DNA of 45,053 nt from positions 1 through 45,053 of the forward strand of contig CANQWE010000009.1 of the NCBI GenBank assembly GCA_947627475.1. The letters run 5' to 3'. The notes beneath the pieces are model-generated. The model worked only from the letters and a program-made list of their open reading frames with translations, was not told where the DNA came from and did no database searches. Numbering within the stretch: position 1 is the stretch's first letter; each line of letters begins with the position of its first letter. Both the position numbers and the translations under genes were made by a program. This document shows positions 36,591 through 45,053 of the stretch, piece by piece. Source of the stretch: an uncultured Clostridia bacterium. Its GTDB lineage: Bacteria > Bacillota > Clostridia > Oscillospirales > CAG-272.

Positions 36591-37289
36591 ATGGCACAGA
36601 TTACCTGCGATGCTCTTGCGTTGGGTTATGACGGCAAACGAATTGCAGAAAATATTTATTTTACAGTACAGGCTGGGGATTATGTTTGTGTTGTAGGGGA
36701 AAATGGATCTGGGAAAAGCACTCTTATCAAAACGATCCTGCATTTGGTGCCTCCTGCCGCCGGCAGTATTCGGCTTGGAGACGGTTTGCGGCAGAAGGAG
36801 ATCGGATATCTGCCCCAGCAAATGGCCGCTCGGCGGGATTTTCCCGCTTCTGTAGAGGAGATCGTGTTGTCCGGATGCCTGAACCGCTGTGGGCTGCGCC
36901 CCTTTTATAATCGGGAGGAAAAAGAGCTGGCTGCTTTCAACATGGAACGATTGGGAATTCTCCAGCTTGCACGGAGGCGGTATCGGGAGCTGTCGGGAGG
37001 ACAGCAGCGGCGGGTACTTTTGGCCAGGGCCCTATGTGCCACCCGCAAGCTTTTGCTTTTGGACGAGCCGGTGGCTGGGCTGGATCCCACAGCAACAGAG
37101 GAAATGTACCAAATCATTGAAAAGCTGAACCGGGAAGATGGGATCACGGTGATGATGGTTTCCCACGACTTGGAAGCGGCCCTGCAATATGCCAGTCATA
37201 TTTTGCATATTGGTACAAAGACGCAGATGTATTACGGATCTGCAGCGGCATATGCGCAGTGGAGGGACAAAGATGGCAGCGCTATTTGA
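36591..37289 (+). CDS. znuC: Metal ABC transporter ATP-binding protein
   Basis: 232 residues from the ATG at 36591 (GGAGAT). Walker A GENGSGKST, Q-loop near YLPQQMAARRDFP, signature LSGGQQRRVLLARAL, Walker B LLLLDEPVAGLD and H-loop MVSHD are all present. Its stop overlaps the start of the permease by 17 bases. Powers metal import through the adjacent permease. Confidence 0.92.
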   Translation: MAQITCDALALGYDGKRIAENIYFTVQAGDYVCVVGENGSGKSTLIKTILHLVPPAAGSIRLGDGLRQKEIGYLPQQMAARRDFPASVEEIVLSGCLNRCGLRPFYNREEKELAAFNMERLGILQLARRRYRELSGGQQRRVLLARALCATRKLLLLDEPVAGLDPTATEEMYQIIEKLNREDGITVMMVSHDLEAALQYASHILHIGTKTQMYYGSAAAYAQWRDKDGSAI

Positions 37290-38124
37290 AAAACTTTCTT
37301 TTTATTTTTCCTATCCAATCCTGCGGTATGCTTTGATTGCCGGTGTGCTGATCGCTCTGTGCGCTTCCTTGCTGGGGGTGACGCTGGTACTCAAACGCTA
37401 TTCTTTTATTGGAGACGGACTTTCGCATGTGGCCTTTGGGGCGGTATCCGCCGCGTCTGTGCTGCAGCTTTCCAATAACATGCTCTTAGTGATGCCTGTT
37501 ACAATTTTGGTTGCGGTTTTTCTTCTTTGCGCCAGGCAAGGCGCAAAGATCAAAGGCGATGCAGCTATCGCAATGCTGTCGGTAGGCGCGCTTGGGGTGG
37601 GCTATTTGATTATGCATGTGTTCGGCACTTCTTCCAATTTGGCCGGGGACGTATGCACCACCTTGTTTGGCTCCACCTCCATTTTGACGTTGACCCAGAC
37701 AGACGTTTGGATGTGCGTGGTTATGTCTGTAGTTGTAATTTCTGCATATCTTTTGTTTTACAATAAAATTTTTGCAGTAACCTTTGATGAAACATTTGCG
37801 CATGCTACTGGTATACGCTCCGGTATATACAAACTGATTCTTGCAGTCATTACTGCCGTAGTCATTGTGCTTGCCATGCGCTTGGTTGGCTCGTTGCTGA
37901 TTTCCGCGCTAATTATTTTTCCCGCATTGTCTGCAATGCGATTATTTGGAAGTTTTCGCGGTGTTGTGCTCTGCAGTGGCGTCCTCTCCGTTGTCTGTGC
38001 ACTGCTGGGAATTTTCATTTCGATTTTGTGGGCGTCTCCTATGGGTGCTACTGTGGTTTGTGTGGACATCGCTATGTTTGGAATCTGTACCTTTTTGGGA
38101 TGGACCCGCAGGGAAATCGGATAA
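37273..38124 (+). CDS. znuB: Metal ABC transporter permease
   Basis: 283 residues from the ATG at 37273 (GGAGGG), about eight membrane helices, ABC-3 family. Hallmarks: LLGVTLVLKRYSFIGDGLSHVAFGAV near the N-terminus and the coupling region DETFAHATGIRSGIYKLILAVITAVVIVLAMRLVGSLLISALIIFPALSAM. Last gene of the Fur-znuACB operon; no clear terminator is visible after it. Confidence 0.92.
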   Translation: MAALFEKLSFYFSYPILRYALIAGVLIALCASLLGVTLVLKRYSFIGDGLSHVAFGAVSAASVLQLSNNMLLVMPVTILVAVFLLCARQGAKIKGDAAIAMLSVGALGVGYLIMHVFGTSSNLAGDVCTTLFGSTSILTLTQTDVWMCVVMSVVVISAYLLFYNKIFAVTFDETFAHATGIRSGIYKLILAVITAVVIVLAMRLVGSLLISALIIFPALSAMRLFGSFRGVVLCSGVLSVVCALLGIFISILWASPMGATVVCVDIAMFGICTFLGWTRREIG

Positions 38125-38261
38125 ATGTCCATGTGCAAATTCTAAAAAATAAAATTTGATAGATTTGTTCATTTTTTCATGGTACAATTTTCTTTATGAG
38201 TTTTTTCCGGATGGTACTGGAAAGGAAACTTTTTACGTATGTATAAAATGAAAAAGATTTG

Positions 38262-38272
38262 CCGCTATGCGG
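38262..38272 (+). promoter_or_regulatory. Leader hairpin before the LtaS-type gene
   Basis: CCGC-TAT-GCGG stem-loop, 12 bases before the preferred start and just upstream of the GGAG site. The same layout occurs before the CofE-like gene and guaA. Confidence 0.45.
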
Positions 38273-38284
38273 TATGGAGTTGTT

Positions 38285-40312
38285 ATGTGGATCAAAGTTA
38301 CACCTGAAAAAAAGAGAAGGAATATTATTATTTATAGTATTGTTTCTGTATTGTTTGCTACGGCTGTCCTGCTTTGCGGGGCGTACCCGGTGATCGCGAT
38401 CGGCGGAGCTGTGCTGATGTTCTGCGCGTTGTTTTTTCAGATTCATTTGTCGGAAACGCTGCCTTCCTGGGCTGGATTTTTGATTTTGGCAGCGCTGACG
38501 CTGATCGTTTTTATATTGATGCAGGTTACGATCAGTTGTGGCATTTTTCTAATCGGTCCCCTGAAGTTTGTTTTGAATCTGCTGCTGATGGTAGGCGCTG
38601 CATCTCTTTTGTGGATTTTTACCGGCAGTATCCGGATTTCCACATTGATCCTGCTTGTATTTTGTACCATCGTCGCCGTAATCGACCATGTGGTGGTCCA
38701 GGCCAGAAGCTTTGAAATTCAGTTCTCCGACATTAGTGCCATTGGAACAGCTGCCAAGGTGGCGGGAGATTATTCCTTCGAGTTGTCTTTGGTGACAATG
38801 ATCGGGCTGGTGCTAAGCATTTGCTTTGGCGTTTTTTTGGTGCGTACCCGTTATCCACGACAAAAGCGTAATCGGAGTATGATGCTAATGAGCATGAGTT
38901 CTGTTGTTCTGATGATTTTGAGTACGGTTGTAATTTACACCCAATTTATGGCGCCGGTGATCGGATACCAGGACAAATACTGGAAATATCGGGGCAGCGA
39001 GCGCAACGGATTTTGGGTAAATCTGATTTATTCTGCATCTGCTACCCGGGTACAGGTACCGGACGGATATGATCCGGATACTCTGGAAGAGGACTTGGAC
39101 TCCTATCTTGGCGATGAGGAAAAAACGGATACGGAGTCGGGAGCGCCGGCGGAAGAAAAGAAGCTGCCGAACGTGATTGTAATCATGAATGAAACCTTTT
39201 CTGATGTGCACAACATTGCAAAATATCTTGGCAATGAAATGCCGACGTCTGTTCCGGTCACTCCTTTTTTAGACTCTCTTTCCGATGAAGCAGACAATGT
39301 CATCAAGGGCCATTCCCTTGTATCTGTTTACGGGGGCAACACGGCAAACTCGGAACTGGAATTTTTATCAGGACTTTCGATACAGTTTATTCCCCGCAAT
39401 ACAGTTGCTTATAACCTTTATATGACGCAGGATAATAGCTTTACCATAATAGATCTGTTTAAAAACGCAGGGTACCACACCTTTGCAGTCCATCCGGAGG
39501 ATCGTACCAACTGGCAGCGGGAGAAAATTTACGGATATTTTGGCTTTGATGAAACCTGTTTCAAAGATGACTTTACGGATTTGACAGAGGAAGATTATTA
39601 CAGAGGACATGTCAGCGACCGGGCAATTTACGACAAGCTGATTGAAACCTATGAAAATCGAGATTCCGAAGAACCGTTTTTTGCCTTTGCGGTAACGATG
39701 CAGAATCATGGCGGATTTTCTTCCTCCAACTTTGATTATACGGTTACGTTGGATGGATATGAGCGGTATACTGGTGTGCAGGAATATCTGTCCTCGATCC
39801 ATAATGCGGATCAGGCTTTTCAGTCATTTGTAGAATATTTTGAGTCCGTAGAGGAGGATACGCTAATCCTGTTTTACGGGGATCATCAGCCCTCTCTTAC
39901 CAACATCGGTGCGCTGTTTTTTGATGTGACGGATGATTCTTCCACAGAGGCGCAGCTCTCCAAATATGTAGTGCCGTATGTTTTCTGGGCCAACTACGAT
40001 TTGGATGCTGCGGCAGGAGATCGTTTGCCGGAAGATCGCAATCTTACAAGTTTGAATTTCCTTTCCAGCTGGCTTTTGGAAATTTTGGATATGGAGCAGG
40101 AACCCAGCAAATTTCTGCAGTTTGTAGATGCAATCAATGAAGAGGTAAAAGCGATAAATGCTATGGGCTGGTATGACTATGAGGGCGTTTTCCATGAAAC
40201 TTCGTATAATGTGCCTGTTCTGACAGATTCTTTGAAGCTGTATAGCTATTTGCAGTATAACGTGCTGTATGATAATGCGCACCGCGTTCCGGAAATCTTT
40301 GACATGGACTGA
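38285..40312 (+). CDS. LtaS-type sulfatase-fold membrane phosphotransferase (lipoteichoic acid synthase family)
   Basis: 675 residues from the ATG at 38285 (GGAG). About six N-terminal membrane helices (1-230) precede an extracellular alkaline-phosphatase/sulfatase-fold domain. Catalytic and metal residues: E303 in NETFSD, the nucleophile T353 in GGNTANSE, and D533/H534 in GDHQP. The family polymerises glycerol phosphate from phosphatidylglycerol onto a lipid anchor, or modifies other envelope polymers; related members transfer different head groups. An acidic insert (EEKTDTESGAPAEEKK) separates membrane and catalytic parts. Monocistronic. Confidence 0.87.
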   Translation: MWIKVTPEKKRRNIIIYSIVSVLFATAVLLCGAYPVIAIGGAVLMFCALFFQIHLSETLPSWAGFLILAALTLIVFILMQVTISCGIFLIGPLKFVLNLLLMVGAASLLWIFTGSIRISTLILLVFCTIVAVIDHVVVQARSFEIQFSDISAIGTAAKVAGDYSFELSLVTMIGLVLSICFGVFLVRTRYPRQKRNRSMMLMSMSSVVLMILSTVVIYTQFMAPVIGYQDKYWKYRGSERNGFWVNLIYSASATRVQVPDGYDPDTLEEDLDSYLGDEEKTDTESGAPAEEKKLPNVIVIMNETFSDVHNIAKYLGNEMPTSVPVTPFLDSLSDEADNVIKGHSLVSVYGGNTANSELEFLSGLSIQFIPRNTVAYNLYMTQDNSFTIIDLFKNAGYHTFAVHPEDRTNWQREKIYGYFGFDETCFKDDFTDLTEEDYYRGHVSDRAIYDKLIETYENRDSEEPFFAFAVTMQNHGGFSSSNFDYTVTLDGYERYTGVQEYLSSIHNADQAFQSFVEYFESVEEDTLILFYGDHQPSLTNIGALFFDVTDDSSTEAQLSKYVVPYVFWANYDLDAAAGDRLPEDRNLTSLNFLSSWLLEILDMEQEPSKFLQFVDAINEEVKAINAMGWYDYEGVFHETSYNVPVLTDSLKLYSYLQYNVLYDNAHRVPEIFDMD

Positions 40313-40329
40313 GCTTACAAGGAAAAAGA

Positions 40330-40353
40330 AAAGGAGGGGAAAACCCCTCCTTT
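40330..40353 (+). terminator. Intrinsic terminator of the LtaS-type gene
   Basis: AAAGGAGGGG/CCCCTCCTTT with an AAAA loop. Confidence 0.8.
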
Positions 40354-40355
40354 AT

Positions 40356-41265
40356 TAATTACAGCCTTTTCTCCCGTCAGCTAACGCTGACATCCTCCTC
40401 TGTTGCGTGTTGCGAGCGTAGCGCACACTTCAAAAGCTCCCTGTGACGAGGGGGTGGATTTCGCCACAGGCAAAAGACGGAGGGAGTGACTGTACAAAAT
40501 GAGCGGAAGAAATCTCTCCCCCTTTGTGGAACGCAAAGGGTTTGTCCCTGCGTTTTGTTTGCGCAATGCTACAGTGGGAGGTATCCTTTCCAAGGGAAAA
40601 GGGGGAAGCTGCTTTTGTGATGTGACAAAAGTAGCCAAAAAGACAGAAAAGGGAAGGCAATTTCCATTCCCTTTTCGATCCCTACCCCTTTGACAAAGGA
40701 AGGATAAGGAAACTGCAAGGTATGCGCTGGGATTGAGAAGGTGCAAGACAGATAGGAAACAAAAGGATATAGAAAAGCAGAGAGAAACAGAGTATACAGA
40801 GACTTTATAAGCCCCCCTGCGGGGAGTTGCGTAGTAACCCTGAAGAGAAGTCAGCGTAGGTGACGGGGGCTTACAAAGTCTGTGCAGCCTTCCGCGTAAA
40901 ATGGATCAACAAAGCAAAACATTTTAGGACCTGCAAAGACACCGGAGTTCCTTAGTCTGGTGCAGGTAAAAAGTCTGTACCAAACGGACGCGATAGCGAA
41001 GACGGATTGCGGCTTTGCCCTACGGATCACAGCGCGATCCGAAAAAAGCGTTTTTGGGTACGCGTACTTTGCGCGGCAAAGTACCATTTTGTTTTGGAAA
41101 AGTACCACCCATTCCCCCTGCTTGGGGAACGGGAATCTCCTCTGTAGGGATAGCGGAGGACTATCTCTCCTTTCGCCTCGCCTGCAGCGATCTCCACTTG
41201 TCAATAAGGAGGCAGCACGAAATACAGCTAGGTTATGCTGCAGTGACAGATACGTGGTAAGTATT
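40356..41265. repeat. Non-coding block of degenerate GC-rich repeats
   Basis: About 900 bases without a credible gene. It contains short inverted repeats (CCCTTTGTGG...CGCAAAGGG near 40520, CTTTTGTGA...GACAAAAG near 40612-40630, TACTTTGCGCGGCAAAGTA near 41065) and a bracketed unit at 40809-40872 (AAGCCCCC...GGGGGCTT enclosing a GTCAGCGTAGGTGAC-like core). The core resembles the CAGTCAGC-GCTGACAG theme of the repeats at 19223 and 29886. Track ORFs here are Pro/Leu-rich by-products of repeat sequence. Confidence 0.6.
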
Positions 41266-41295
41266 AAAAAGCCCCCTTTTATAAGGGGGCTTTTT
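41266..41295. terminator. Intrinsic terminator of the ABC exporter operon
   Basis: AAAAAGCCCCCTT/AAGGGGGCTTTTT with a TTAT loop; T-rich on both strands, placed 30 bases after the stop of the minus-strand ABC gene. Confidence 0.88.
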
Positions 41296-41326
41296 AAGTT
41301 TTCGCTCGGATAAAGAACACGCTCGC

Positions 41327-43138
41327 TTATCCTGCTGCTTTTTCAAACTGGCTGTTGTACAGATCCGCGTAAAAACCGTTTTGCGCCATCAGTACTTCGT
41401 GGCTGCCGCTTTCGATAATATCGCCATCTTTCATAACCAGAATCAAGTCTGCATTTTTGATAGTGGACAAACGGTGTGCAATGATAATAGAGGTGCGTCC
41501 CATCATCAGCTTATCCATGGCTTCCTGAATTTGAATTTCTGTGCGGGTGTCTACGGAACTGGTTGCTTCATCCAAAATCAGCATGGGTGCGTTTTCCACC
41601 ATCGCCCGGGCGATGGTGATCAGCTGCTTTTGTCCTGCGGACAGGCTGTCATTTTCGTGAAGAATTGTATTGTATCCTTCCGGCAGAGTTTGAATAAAGT
41701 GGTGGATCCCCACCGCCTTACATGCGGCAATGACTTCGTCCTGGGATACGCCTTTTTTGCTGTATACGATATTATCCCAAATGGTTCCCTCAAATAACCA
41801 GGTGTCCTGGAGCACCATACAGAACAGGGCATGCACATTTTCCCGGGTGAGACTGCTAAGAGGGGTACCATCCACAAGGATCTCTCCCTTATTTGTTTCA
41901 TAGAAGCGCATAAGCAAGTTTACCATGGTGGTTTTTCCCGCTCCGGTGGGTCCAACGATGGCTACCTTTTGTCCTGCTTTTACTTTTGCTGAAAAATTTT
42001 GGATAATCATTTTATCCGGGTTGTAGCCAAACTGTACATTTTTAAATTCAATATCTCCTCTTGCCGTTTCCAACCGTGCCGTTTTACCCCGTTCATCAGA
42101 AAGCTCTTCCTCTTCTAAGAATTCAAATACCCGATAGCTTGCAGCGCTGGTGGACTGCAGGCTGGTTGCAGATTGTGCAATGGTGGACAGGGGCTGTGTG
42201 AACAGGCGTACATAAATCATAAAGGCTACGATTACGCCAAAGGAAATGGTGCCGTTCATTGCTAGGGTGGCGCCTACCACGCATACAGCCACATATCCGA
42301 AGTTCCCAATAAAGTTCATCAGCGGCATCATTAGGCCCGACATAAACTGGGATTTCCACATACAGGCATACAGCTCCGCATTGATTTTGTAAAACTTTTT
42401 ATACAGATTGTGTTCTGCGTTATAGGCTTTTACTACATTGTGACCGGCATAAACCTCTTCTACATGGCCGTTGATTTCGCCTACCAACTTTTGCTGGCGG
42501 GTAAAATATTTCTGAGAGTGGGCGATAATAAACATCATGAGGGCAAAGCCGATCAGGGAAGCCCCCATAGCCACCACAGCCATAATCCAGTTGGTTTTGA
42601 ACATCATAAAGACAGAGCCGATTAAAAGGGTAATGGCGGACACCAGACTGCCGATGCTTTGATTCAGCGTCTGCCCGATTGTGTCCACATCGTTGGTCAC
42701 ACGGGAGAGAATATCCCCAAAGCTGGTGGAATCAAAATATTTCAGCGGCAGTACATTGATTTTTTGAGAGATGTCCCTGCGCATGCTTTTGGACACCTTT
42801 TGGGTGACGGTGGCCATAATAAAGCTTTGTGCGTAGGAAAGCAGGATGCTGGAGGCGTAATATGCAACCAGCGTCCATGCCACGGCTGCAACCGCGTCCA
42901 TATCGATGCTGCCCATAATCCCTTTGGTGATCGTGTCGGTCATCTCGCTGATCTTATCCGGTCCGAGAATGGTAAAGATCGTACCGCCTACTGCAAAAAG
43001 CAGGGCAACGATGACGGCAGGCAGCCAGGGAATACAGTAGCGAATCAATCTTCCCCATGTGGAGGAAAAGGATCGTTTTGCACCGCCGGCCATGGGCATA
43101 TTTCCGTGTGGGCCTCTCATTGCTGGTCCGTTATGCAT
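41327..43138 (-). CDS. ABC exporter half-transporter, subunit B (TMD-NBD)
   Basis: 603 residues with an AAGGAGG site. Six membrane helices (about 30-330) carry the type-IV exporter pattern RRDISQKINVLPLKYFDSTSFGDILSRVTNDVDTIGQTLNQSIG. The nucleotide-binding domain has Walker A VGPTGAGKTT, signature LSAGQKQLITIARA, Walker B MLILDEATSSVD and H-loop AHRLSTI. The signature reads LSAGQ rather than LSGGQ, and the partner has the canonical form, as is common in heterodimeric exporters with one degenerate site. The Met/Gly/Pro-rich N-terminus (MHNGPAMRGPHGNMPMAGG) is typical of such pairs. The start overlaps the partner's stop by 8 bases. Confidence 0.92.
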   Translation of the reverse strand: MHNGPAMRGPHGNMPMAGGAKRSFSSTWGRLIRYCIPWLPAVIVALLFAVGGTIFTILGPDKISEMTDTITKGIMGSIDMDAVAAVAWTLVAYYASSILLSYAQSFIMATVTQKVSKSMRRDISQKINVLPLKYFDSTSFGDILSRVTNDVDTIGQTLNQSIGSLVSAITLLIGSVFMMFKTNWIMAVVAMGASLIGFALMMFIIAHSQKYFTRQQKLVGEINGHVEEVYAGHNVVKAYNAEHNLYKKFYKINAELYACMWKSQFMSGLMMPLMNFIGNFGYVAVCVVGATLAMNGTISFGVIVAFMIYVRLFTQPLSTIAQSATSLQSTSAASYRVFEFLEEEELSDERGKTARLETARGDIEFKNVQFGYNPDKMIIQNFSAKVKAGQKVAIVGPTGAGKTTMVNLLMRFYETNKGEILVDGTPLSSLTRENVHALFCMVLQDTWLFEGTIWDNIVYSKKGVSQDEVIAACKAVGIHHFIQTLPEGYNTILHENDSLSAGQKQLITIARAMVENAPMLILDEATSSVDTRTEIQIQEAMDKLMMGRTSIIIAHRLSTIKNADLILVMKDGDIIESGSHEVLMAQNGFYADLYNSQFEKAAG

Positions 43139-44891
43139 TTCCCAGTTCCTCCTTTGAAAGCTGTGAATAAGCGATTTCCTGATATACTTTACAATTTTGC
43201 ATCAGTTCGTCATGAGTACCGATACCTGCCACGTGTCCTTCATCCAGTACGATGATCTGGTCCGCGTGACGGATGGTACCGATTCGCTGGGCAACGATAA
43301 AGGTCGTGGCGTTGGTAGTTTCCTCTGCCAGACGCCGGCGCAGGATGCTGTCTGTTTTATAGTCCAGAGCGGAGAAGGAATCGTCGAAAATGAAGATCTC
43401 CGGCTGCCGGTATACTGCTCTGGCAATTGCCATGCGCTGTTTTTGGCCGCCGGACAGGTTGGTTCCGTTTTGGGCGATGGGTGCGTCGTACTTTTCCTGT
43501 TTTTTCTCGATAAAGTCAGCTGCCTGTGCGATATCCGCCGCTTTTTTCAGGGCCTCTATGTCAGGTTCGGACTTTCCGTTTTCTCCAAAAGCGATGTTGG
43601 ATTTAACGGTGCCTGAAAAAAGTACAGCTTTTTGGGGCACATAGCCGATTTTGTTGTGAAGCTCTTCCAGCGTATATTCCTGCACGTCATGTCCGCCGAT
43701 TCGTATCTGCCCGTCTGTGGCATCATAAAAACGGGGGATCAGATTAATCAGGGTGCTTTTGCCGCTTCCGGTGGAGCCGATAAAGGCTACGGTTTCCCCA
43801 GGTTTTGCTTTGAAAGAAACATTATGCAATACATAGTCTGCTGCGCCGGGGTACTTGAAGCTGACATTTTGAAATTCCACTTCTCCCATAGGCCGGATCG
43901 CCTCTGTTTCTTTTCCGTCCAAAATCCGGGGCTTGGTATCCAGGACTTCATTGATACGGTTTGCAGACACAGTGGCACGGGGCAGCATGATAAAAATCAT
44001 GACCAGCATCATAAAAGCCATTACAACCTGCATGGCGTAAGAAGAATAGACCACCATATCGGAGAAAAGGCGAAGCCGGTCTGTCATAGCTGCTGCGTTG
44101 ATCAGATATGCGCCGATCCAGTAGATGGAAAGGGACAGGCCGTTCATCGCCAGGTTCATCGAGGGCATCAGCAAGGCAAAGGTTCGCTGGTTAAAAAGCT
44201 GGGTGTTGGTCAGGGCGTTGTTTGCCTGCTGGAACTTGTGGTTTTGATACTGCTCAGCATTAAAGGCGTGAACCACCCGGATGCCGCCCAGATTTTCCCG
44301 GGCGATCCGGTTGATATCATCGGTTTGTTTTTGCACCAGCTTAAAGCGGGGGATCAGGATGAACATAATGATGATCATCAGCGTCAGCAGCACAGCGACA
44401 AAACAGGCGGTGACTGCGGAAAGCTCCCAGCTTTTGCCGATGATTTTCAGCACTGCCCACACCGCCATGATGGGGGATTTGACCAGGATCTGCAGCCCCA
44501 TGGAGATGAGCATCTGAACCTGGGTGACGTCGTTGGTGGTGCGGTTGATCAGACTGGGAACAGAAAACTGATTCATTTCCTGCTGGGAAAAATCCGCCAC
44601 CTTCTCAAAAACCTTTTCTCTGATGGTAAAGCTAAAGCCGGCAGCGACCTGCGCCGCCAGATAGCCGCAGGCGATGGTCAGCGCCATGCTGCTCAGGGCG
44701 CAGCCCAGCATTTTCAGCCCCACACGCCATACCTGGGATACAGAGCTGCCGGGCGTCTGAATCATGACGGTCAGTTCGCTCATATAGTCGGGCAAGGTCA
44801 GGTCAAAATAGATCTGGCCCATCACCAGTACCACGCAGGCAAGGGACATGATTAGTTCCCTTGGCCGCATTTTTTTAAATAGACTGAGCAT
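43131..44891 (-). CDS. ABC exporter half-transporter, subunit A (TMD-NBD)
   Basis: 586 residues, AGGAG site about 9 bases upstream. Six membrane helices (about 15-310), then a nucleotide-binding domain: Walker A IGSTGSGKST, Q-loop IGYVPQKAVLFSG, signature LSGGQKQRMAIARA, Walker B IFIFDDSFSALD and H-loop region AQRIGTI. The Walker B is followed by Asp (FDDS) where the catalytic Glu normally stands, and the H-loop His is replaced by Gln (VAQR). It is therefore likely the degenerate catalytic half, complemented by subunit B (LDEAT, AHR). Together they form a heterodimeric multidrug- or lipid-type exporter. Confidence 0.92.
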   Translation of the reverse strand: MLSLFKKMRPRELIMSLACVVLVMGQIYFDLTLPDYMSELTVMIQTPGSSVSQVWRVGLKMLGCALSSMALTIACGYLAAQVAAGFSFTIREKVFEKVADFSQQEMNQFSVPSLINRTTNDVTQVQMLISMGLQILVKSPIMAVWAVLKIIGKSWELSAVTACFVAVLLTLMIIIMFILIPRFKLVQKQTDDINRIARENLGGIRVVHAFNAEQYQNHKFQQANNALTNTQLFNQRTFALLMPSMNLAMNGLSLSIYWIGAYLINAAAMTDRLRLFSDMVVYSSYAMQVVMAFMMLVMIFIMLPRATVSANRINEVLDTKPRILDGKETEAIRPMGEVEFQNVSFKYPGAADYVLHNVSFKAKPGETVAFIGSTGSGKSTLINLIPRFYDATDGQIRIGGHDVQEYTLEELHNKIGYVPQKAVLFSGTVKSNIAFGENGKSEPDIEALKKAADIAQAADFIEKKQEKYDAPIAQNGTNLSGGQKQRMAIARAVYRQPEIFIFDDSFSALDYKTDSILRRRLAEETTNATTFIVAQRIGTIRHADQIIVLDEGHVAGIGTHDELMQNCKVYQEIAYSQLSKEELGNA

Positions 44892-44998
44892 ATTGGGTGA
44901 TTCTCCTTTCGCTGCTTGATAGATTAGACTTAAAAATTTGCAGCCTTCTGTCCGGTAAATGTCGTATACCAGCGTATCAAATTTAGTTTGCCGAAATA

Positions 44999-45018
44999 TT
45001 AATATATGTTTAATATAT
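44999..45018. repeat. Tandem direct repeat upstream of the ABC exporter operon
   Basis: Two copies of TTAATATAT spaced 11 bases apart (one helical turn), about 110 bases before the exporter start. Possible regulator site; the regulator gene may lie beyond the window. Confidence 0.35.
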
Positions 45019-45053
45019 AGACGGTGGAGGGATATTGCTGATCGACCAATTAT

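Noticed and set aside
40381-40746. 121-codon minus-strand ORF
   Set aside because: Pro/Leu/Ser-rich frame created by repeat sequence, with no start signal and stops in related copies.

Overview
The window reads as a chromosomal segment of a Gram-positive anaerobe of the class Clostridia, probably an Oscillospiraceae/Ruminococcaceae-type gut bacterium. This rests on Firmicutes-style strong Shine-Dalgarno sites, TTGACA-N17-TATAAT promoters, a T-box leader, a yybP-ykoY leader, YitT, an SPFH protein, an LtaS-type enzyme, BspA-like repeats, and the short GC-rich repeat elements common in such genomes. No taxon is proven. No rRNA, tRNA, CRISPR array or prophage was seen.

Layout. 0-1.1 kb: the tail of an unidentified gene and an S1-domain protein. 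1.2-7.2 kb: a YitT membrane protein, then a probable operon of aminotransferase, pyrophosphatase (ppa), Obg GTPase, RsmF-like rRNA methyltransferase and maltose-acetyltransferase-like protein. 7.3-9.0 kb: an MscS channel and a membrane-anchored SH3b protein. 9.0-15.3 kb (minus strand): an F1Fo ATP synthase operon in the order a-c-b-alpha-gamma-beta-epsilon. It has no delta gene; instead alpha carries an N-terminal domain that resembles the C-terminal half of delta. 15.6-18.3 kb (minus strand): a 767-residue HTH-cupin-acyl-CoA ligase fusion preceded by a promoter and a T-box leader with terminator. 18.3-20.7 kb: a PHP-domain protein, a repeat-bearing gap, and rplM-rpsI. 20.8-26.5 kb: a large membrane-anchored extracellular protein, a CofE-like glutamate ligase, and a GMP synthase whose glutaminase domain has lost its catalytic residues. 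26.9-30.8 kb (minus strand): an SPFH protein with a ribbon-helix-helix partner, a 5'-truncated BspA-like gene beside a repeat element, and a small membrane protein. 31-34.3 kb: a MATE exporter behind a short terminator-containing leader, then mntP and an EamA transporter behind a manganese riboswitch. 34.3-38.1 kb: a GNAT gene broken by one in-frame TAG, and a Fur-family/ZnuABC metal-uptake operon with a palindromic operator. 38.3-40.3 kb: an LtaS-type enzyme. 40.35-41.3 kb: about 1 kb of non-coding repeat debris. 41.3-44.9 kb (minus strand): a heterodimeric ABC exporter pair.

The most notable points are: (1) the delta-less ATP synthase with a delta-CTD/alpha fusion, which would tether the stator differently from textbook enzymes; (2) a T-box controlling a gene that is not an obvious tRNA synthetase or amino-acid gene; (3) a GuaA with an in-frame collapse of its glutaminase domain, which predicts ammonia-dependent or partner-dependent GMP synthesis. 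The metal genes (Mn riboswitch-mntP-EamA; Fur-znu) form two independently regulated homeostasis modules about 1 kb apart, separated by the broken GNAT gene.
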